Shown: piece by piece, positions 8,257-10,233 of the stretch
Layout: every line of letters begins with the position of its first letter
Position numbering within the stretch: position 1 is the first letter of the stretch
Assembly (NCBI GenBank): GCA_041674565.1
Contig: JBAYVQ010000028.1
Span: 1-10,233, forward strand
Source: CALMFT01 sp041674565
GTDB taxonomy: Bacteria > Patescibacteriota > Gracilibacteria > Absconditabacterales > Absconditicoccaceae
DNA: 10,233 nucleotides
Direction: 5' to 3'
Translations under genes and position numbers: made by a program
Notes under the pieces: generated by a model
The model's input: the letters and a program-made list of their open reading frames with translations, nothing else
Told to the model about the DNA's origin: nothing
The model's database searches: none

Positions 8257-8369
8257 TGGCGCTGTATAATGCTAAATGGTCGTATAAGGAATTATCTTAC
8301 TAATTATGTATAATATATATACAAATAAAATATTTTATAAAATATACTGGACGTACTATATATTATATC
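8257..8369 (-). other. AT-rich intergenic region with a 16-bp palindrome
   Basis: This very AT-rich spacer precedes the 104-aa gene and presumably contains its promoter; many TATA-like hexamers make a single choice impossible. ATATTTTATAAAATAT (8330-8345) is a perfect 16-bp palindrome, and AAAATATTTT (8327-8336) overlaps it. It could be an operator or merely low-complexity sequence. Confidence 0.4.
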
Positions 8370-8404
8370 AAAAAACCACAGAGCTATTATGACTCTGTGG
8401 TTTT
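8370..8404 (-). terminator. Strong Rho-independent terminator after the large surface protein gene
   Basis: AAAACCACAGAG (8372-8383) and CTCTGTGGTTTT (8393-8404) form a perfect 12-bp stem with a 9-nt loop. On the minus strand it ends in six T residues (8370-8375). It begins 16 nt after the TAA of the large surface-protein gene. The plus strand has only four T residues and no gene reading into it. Confidence 0.9.
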
Positions 8405-8420
8405 CCTCTACTATGATTCA

Positions 8421-10232
8421 TTATTGTGCGCAACGCCGCGTGCCATCAATGATAGAGCCCTGTATGAGACATCTGTTGAGGGCTTGTTTGATGAGATACA
8501 ATGGATTTGCTGCTACCATGATGTAGTCATCAACTATTTCCTGCACCATGGCTATCTTCTTGCTGTTGTTTGTTACTACGGTGTACCCATCATCGGTCTG
8601 TGCTGGGATAATTTTTGTTGTTGTCTTTGCGCTGTTGTCTATTACGAGTGTGTATCCATCATTGTCTTGCACAGAGATGATTCTTCTCGCGACCTTTTTG
8701 GTATTATCAACAACAAGCGTATATTCATCGTCACTATTGTTCGTTAGGTTTCACGCTAATGCAGTTCAGGAGTCTACAGCGGGCCGTGGCGAATACCGAG
8801 CAGAAGAACCATCTTCTCCTCCATACCGTTCATATGGAGCCAGCGGTAGGGGTTCTGGTTCGTACCATCTACCCAATAGTGGTACACGCTCCATCGCTTG
8901 TACGATAGTGGGTGTATCGATAGTGATGACCGCCGTACCGTAAACAACATTAACACCACTCGCAGATCACGAGGCAGTATTTACATACATAGACCCAGTC
9001 GTTGCGCCAGTATTGACGATAGTGCTCAATACGATAGTACCGCTGTGTCATCAGCTTATTACTCATATTGGGAAAGTATACGTATCTAGTCAAGTGATAT
9101 ATCAGGTGTTTGCTCCGAAGATACTTTGTATATTGGTGATCGTAAATACGCTCGGCATGATGTCATCAATCGTGACCCCATAGATAGTTTCGTTGCTGGT
9201 ATTGTGGTACAGGATACTTCGTGTTACGCTTTGTCCCACCAATGCTGTAGTTCTGCTTACTATCTTACTAATAACAAGTGGTGCAAATCACGTAATTGAT
9301 AAATTACAGTTTGCGTTCACTCCTCCTGAACCCATGCAGCTTCGTGATCGTGATCCCGAAGATTGAGATAGTGCGGATAGCGATCAAGACGAGCATAGAC
9401 TGCCTGTGCTTGGTAGCTGATTGCTAGTATAAGTTCCTGAGGCGCCACAAGTTCCTGCGTAGCCGCTATATATAGTGAGTGAACATCAGTAGGCACTTGC
9501 TCATCATCATGATCCCAAACAATTCCATGTCCATGTGCTTGCTGCTTGGTTGAGTCCAGATAGTATACCTGCATCGCATAGTGCACCAGTATTGATGACT
9601 GAAGATCAGGTATATGTTTGTGCATTGTGGGTAGTACAACTGCCTGTGCGTACACCGTTACAAATGCTGCCATGACAATCCAGTACTGTTACCGTAGCGA
9701 CACCTGTTTTATTGATCGCTTGCCCACTAGTGATAACGGCGTAATTGGTCTTTACGCCACTACTTATATACTGTCCGTAGTAGGTCAACGTTGCTGTTTG
9801 TCCTGGCAATAATGTTGGTATCGTCCAATCTCATCACGTGATATCAAAAGTGCCCATACCGTATGTTTGTGGAGCAATGAAGTTATTAAATACGAATCAG
9901 CTTGGTATAGTATCAGATACCACGATAGCGCTGCCTGTTTGACTACCAGCATTATACAAGGTGACCGTGTACGTTATAATATCATTGATAAGTGCTTGTC
10001 AGGATGTAGCTAGTATGTTGGCTACTTGGTATGATTTGTTGATAATCAGATCATTTGTCGTTGGCCCTATCACACCAGTTCGCACACCTGTTGCTTGTGG
10101 GTTACAAGTGCTACAAGCATGATCTATCACACCGTAATTTATCTTAGTCCCCGATGTCGTATAGTATCCGCTCAGACTCAGTGTCACACTCGTATTGGGT
10201 GGCAGACTTGGTATCGTCCACAGATTCGTTGC
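8421..10232 (-). CDS. Large surface protein with DUF11-type domains and repeats, N-terminal part outside window
   Basis: The last 603 codons of an exported, adhesin-like protein. Reading from the right edge: the end of one DUF11-type beta domain (WTIPSLPPNTSVTL), then a complete one (SGQALINDIITYTVTLYNAG, DTIPSGFVF, WTIPTLLPGQTATLTYYGQY); a Cys/Gly-rich repeat region (9303-9578); a third DUF11-type domain (GQSVTWSILYHNTSNETIYG); a Pro/Tyr/Trp-rich linker (8770-8880); and three 23-residue repeats before the end at GTWRCAQ. Nineteen TGA codons are read as Gly. Four CGA (10080-10082, 9348-9350, 9342-9344, 9219-9221) and four CGG (8826-8828, 8796-8798, 8784-8786, 8436-8438) are read as probable Trp; five TGG also occur. 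The TAA at 8421-8423 is 16 nt before a strong hairpin. DUF11 domains are common in long bacterial surface proteins. Attachment to a host cell is an inference; no anchor motif is visible at the C-terminus. Confidence 0.88.
8526..8732 (-). repeat. Three tandem 23-residue (69-bp) repeats in the surface protein C-terminus
   Basis: The units begin DDEYTLVVDNTKK, NDGYTLVIDNSAK and DDGYTVVTNNSKK, with the Tyr codons exactly 69 bp apart. Consensus: D-D-G-Y-T-L-V-V-D-N-S-K-K, then a basic or hydrophobic stretch with I-I. A degenerate start of a fourth unit (DDYIMV) follows. I do not recognise the repeat family. Confidence 0.8.
9303..9578 (-). repeat. Two copies of a Cys/Trp/Gly repeat in the surface protein
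   Basis: Two copies, 61 residues apart, follow the pattern LC-x2-G-x-LS-x-L-x-Q, then WxWxC and GSGG, then a further Cys. Copy 1 has STWTWNCLGSGGG with TGG codons (9531-9533, 9525-9527). Copy 2 has GSWSWSCMGSGG with CGA at the same two sites (9348-9350, 9342-9344). The even Cys pattern suggests disulfides outside the cell. Confidence 0.8.
9817..10220 (-). repeat. DUF11-type domain repeat, 131-codon spacing
   Basis: The motif WTIPSLPPNTSVTL with GYYTTSGTKINYGVI near the right edge recurs as WTIPTLLPGQTATL with GQYISSGVKTNYAVI 393 bp further on. The shared 11-mer ggtatcgtcca (plus strand) marks both copies at 10210-10220 and 9817-9827. This is a domain duplication inside one gene, not a mobile repeat. 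Confidence 0.7.
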
Positions 10233-10233
10233 C

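Noticed and set aside
8330..8345. 16-bp AT palindrome as a defined operator
   Set aside because: In such AT-only sequence palindromes arise easily and no second copy is seen in the window; kept only as a note in the spacer entry.
8418..8423. TGA directly after the TAA of the large surface protein, as a possible TGA stop
   Set aside because: TAA at 8421-8423 already ends the frame; the following TGA is not needed and gives no evidence for UGA termination.
9317..9673. Minus-strand ORF of 118 codons inside the large surface protein
   Set aside because: It is in another frame than the continuous TGA-as-Gly reading frame that carries the DUF11 and Cys/Trp repeats.

Overview
The window reads cleanly only under an altered genetic code. 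Every large gene on the minus strand is cut by in-frame UGA under the standard code, and each becomes intact when UGA is glycine, including at invariant glycines such as the G3 motif DTPGH of IF-2. In addition, CGA (and probably CGG) stands where tryptophan is expected: six times in the catalytic half of cysteinyl-tRNA synthetase, in the EDWGGD segment of IF-2, and in a surface-protein repeat whose sister copy uses TGG at the same two sites. UGA=Gly points to Absconditabacteria (SR1) or Gracilibacteria. UGA=Gly together with CGA/CGG=Trp points to Absconditabacteria, where as I recall this reassignment was proposed by a computational codon screen. In the entries below, W marks CGA/CGG read as Trp.

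Layout, left to right. Positions 1-1620 (minus): a 167-residue protein of unknown function followed by dnaB, the replicative helicase, whose C-terminal end lies beyond the left edge. Positions 1763-3061 (minus): an exported protein with a signal peptide, an Ig-like segment and an S-layer-homology-like C-terminus, closed by a hairpin terminator. Positions 3252-7364 (minus): cysS then infB, probably one transcript from a clear sigma70-type promoter at 7407-7435 to a terminator at 3191-3219. Positions 7463-7956 (plus): the only plus-strand gene, a small two-helix membrane protein with its own promoter and terminator, diverging from cysS. Positions 7942-8256 (minus): a small unknown protein converging on it. 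Positions 8421-10233 (minus): the C-terminal 603 residues of a large surface protein with DUF11-type domains, a Cys/Trp repeat and three 23-residue tandem repeats, closed by a strong terminator.

The window therefore mixes core information processing (replication, translation initiation, Cys-tRNA charging) with two cell-surface proteins that could serve attachment in a host-dependent bacterium. I see no CRISPR array, tRNA, rRNA or insertion sequence. Most start codons lack a Shine-Dalgarno sequence.
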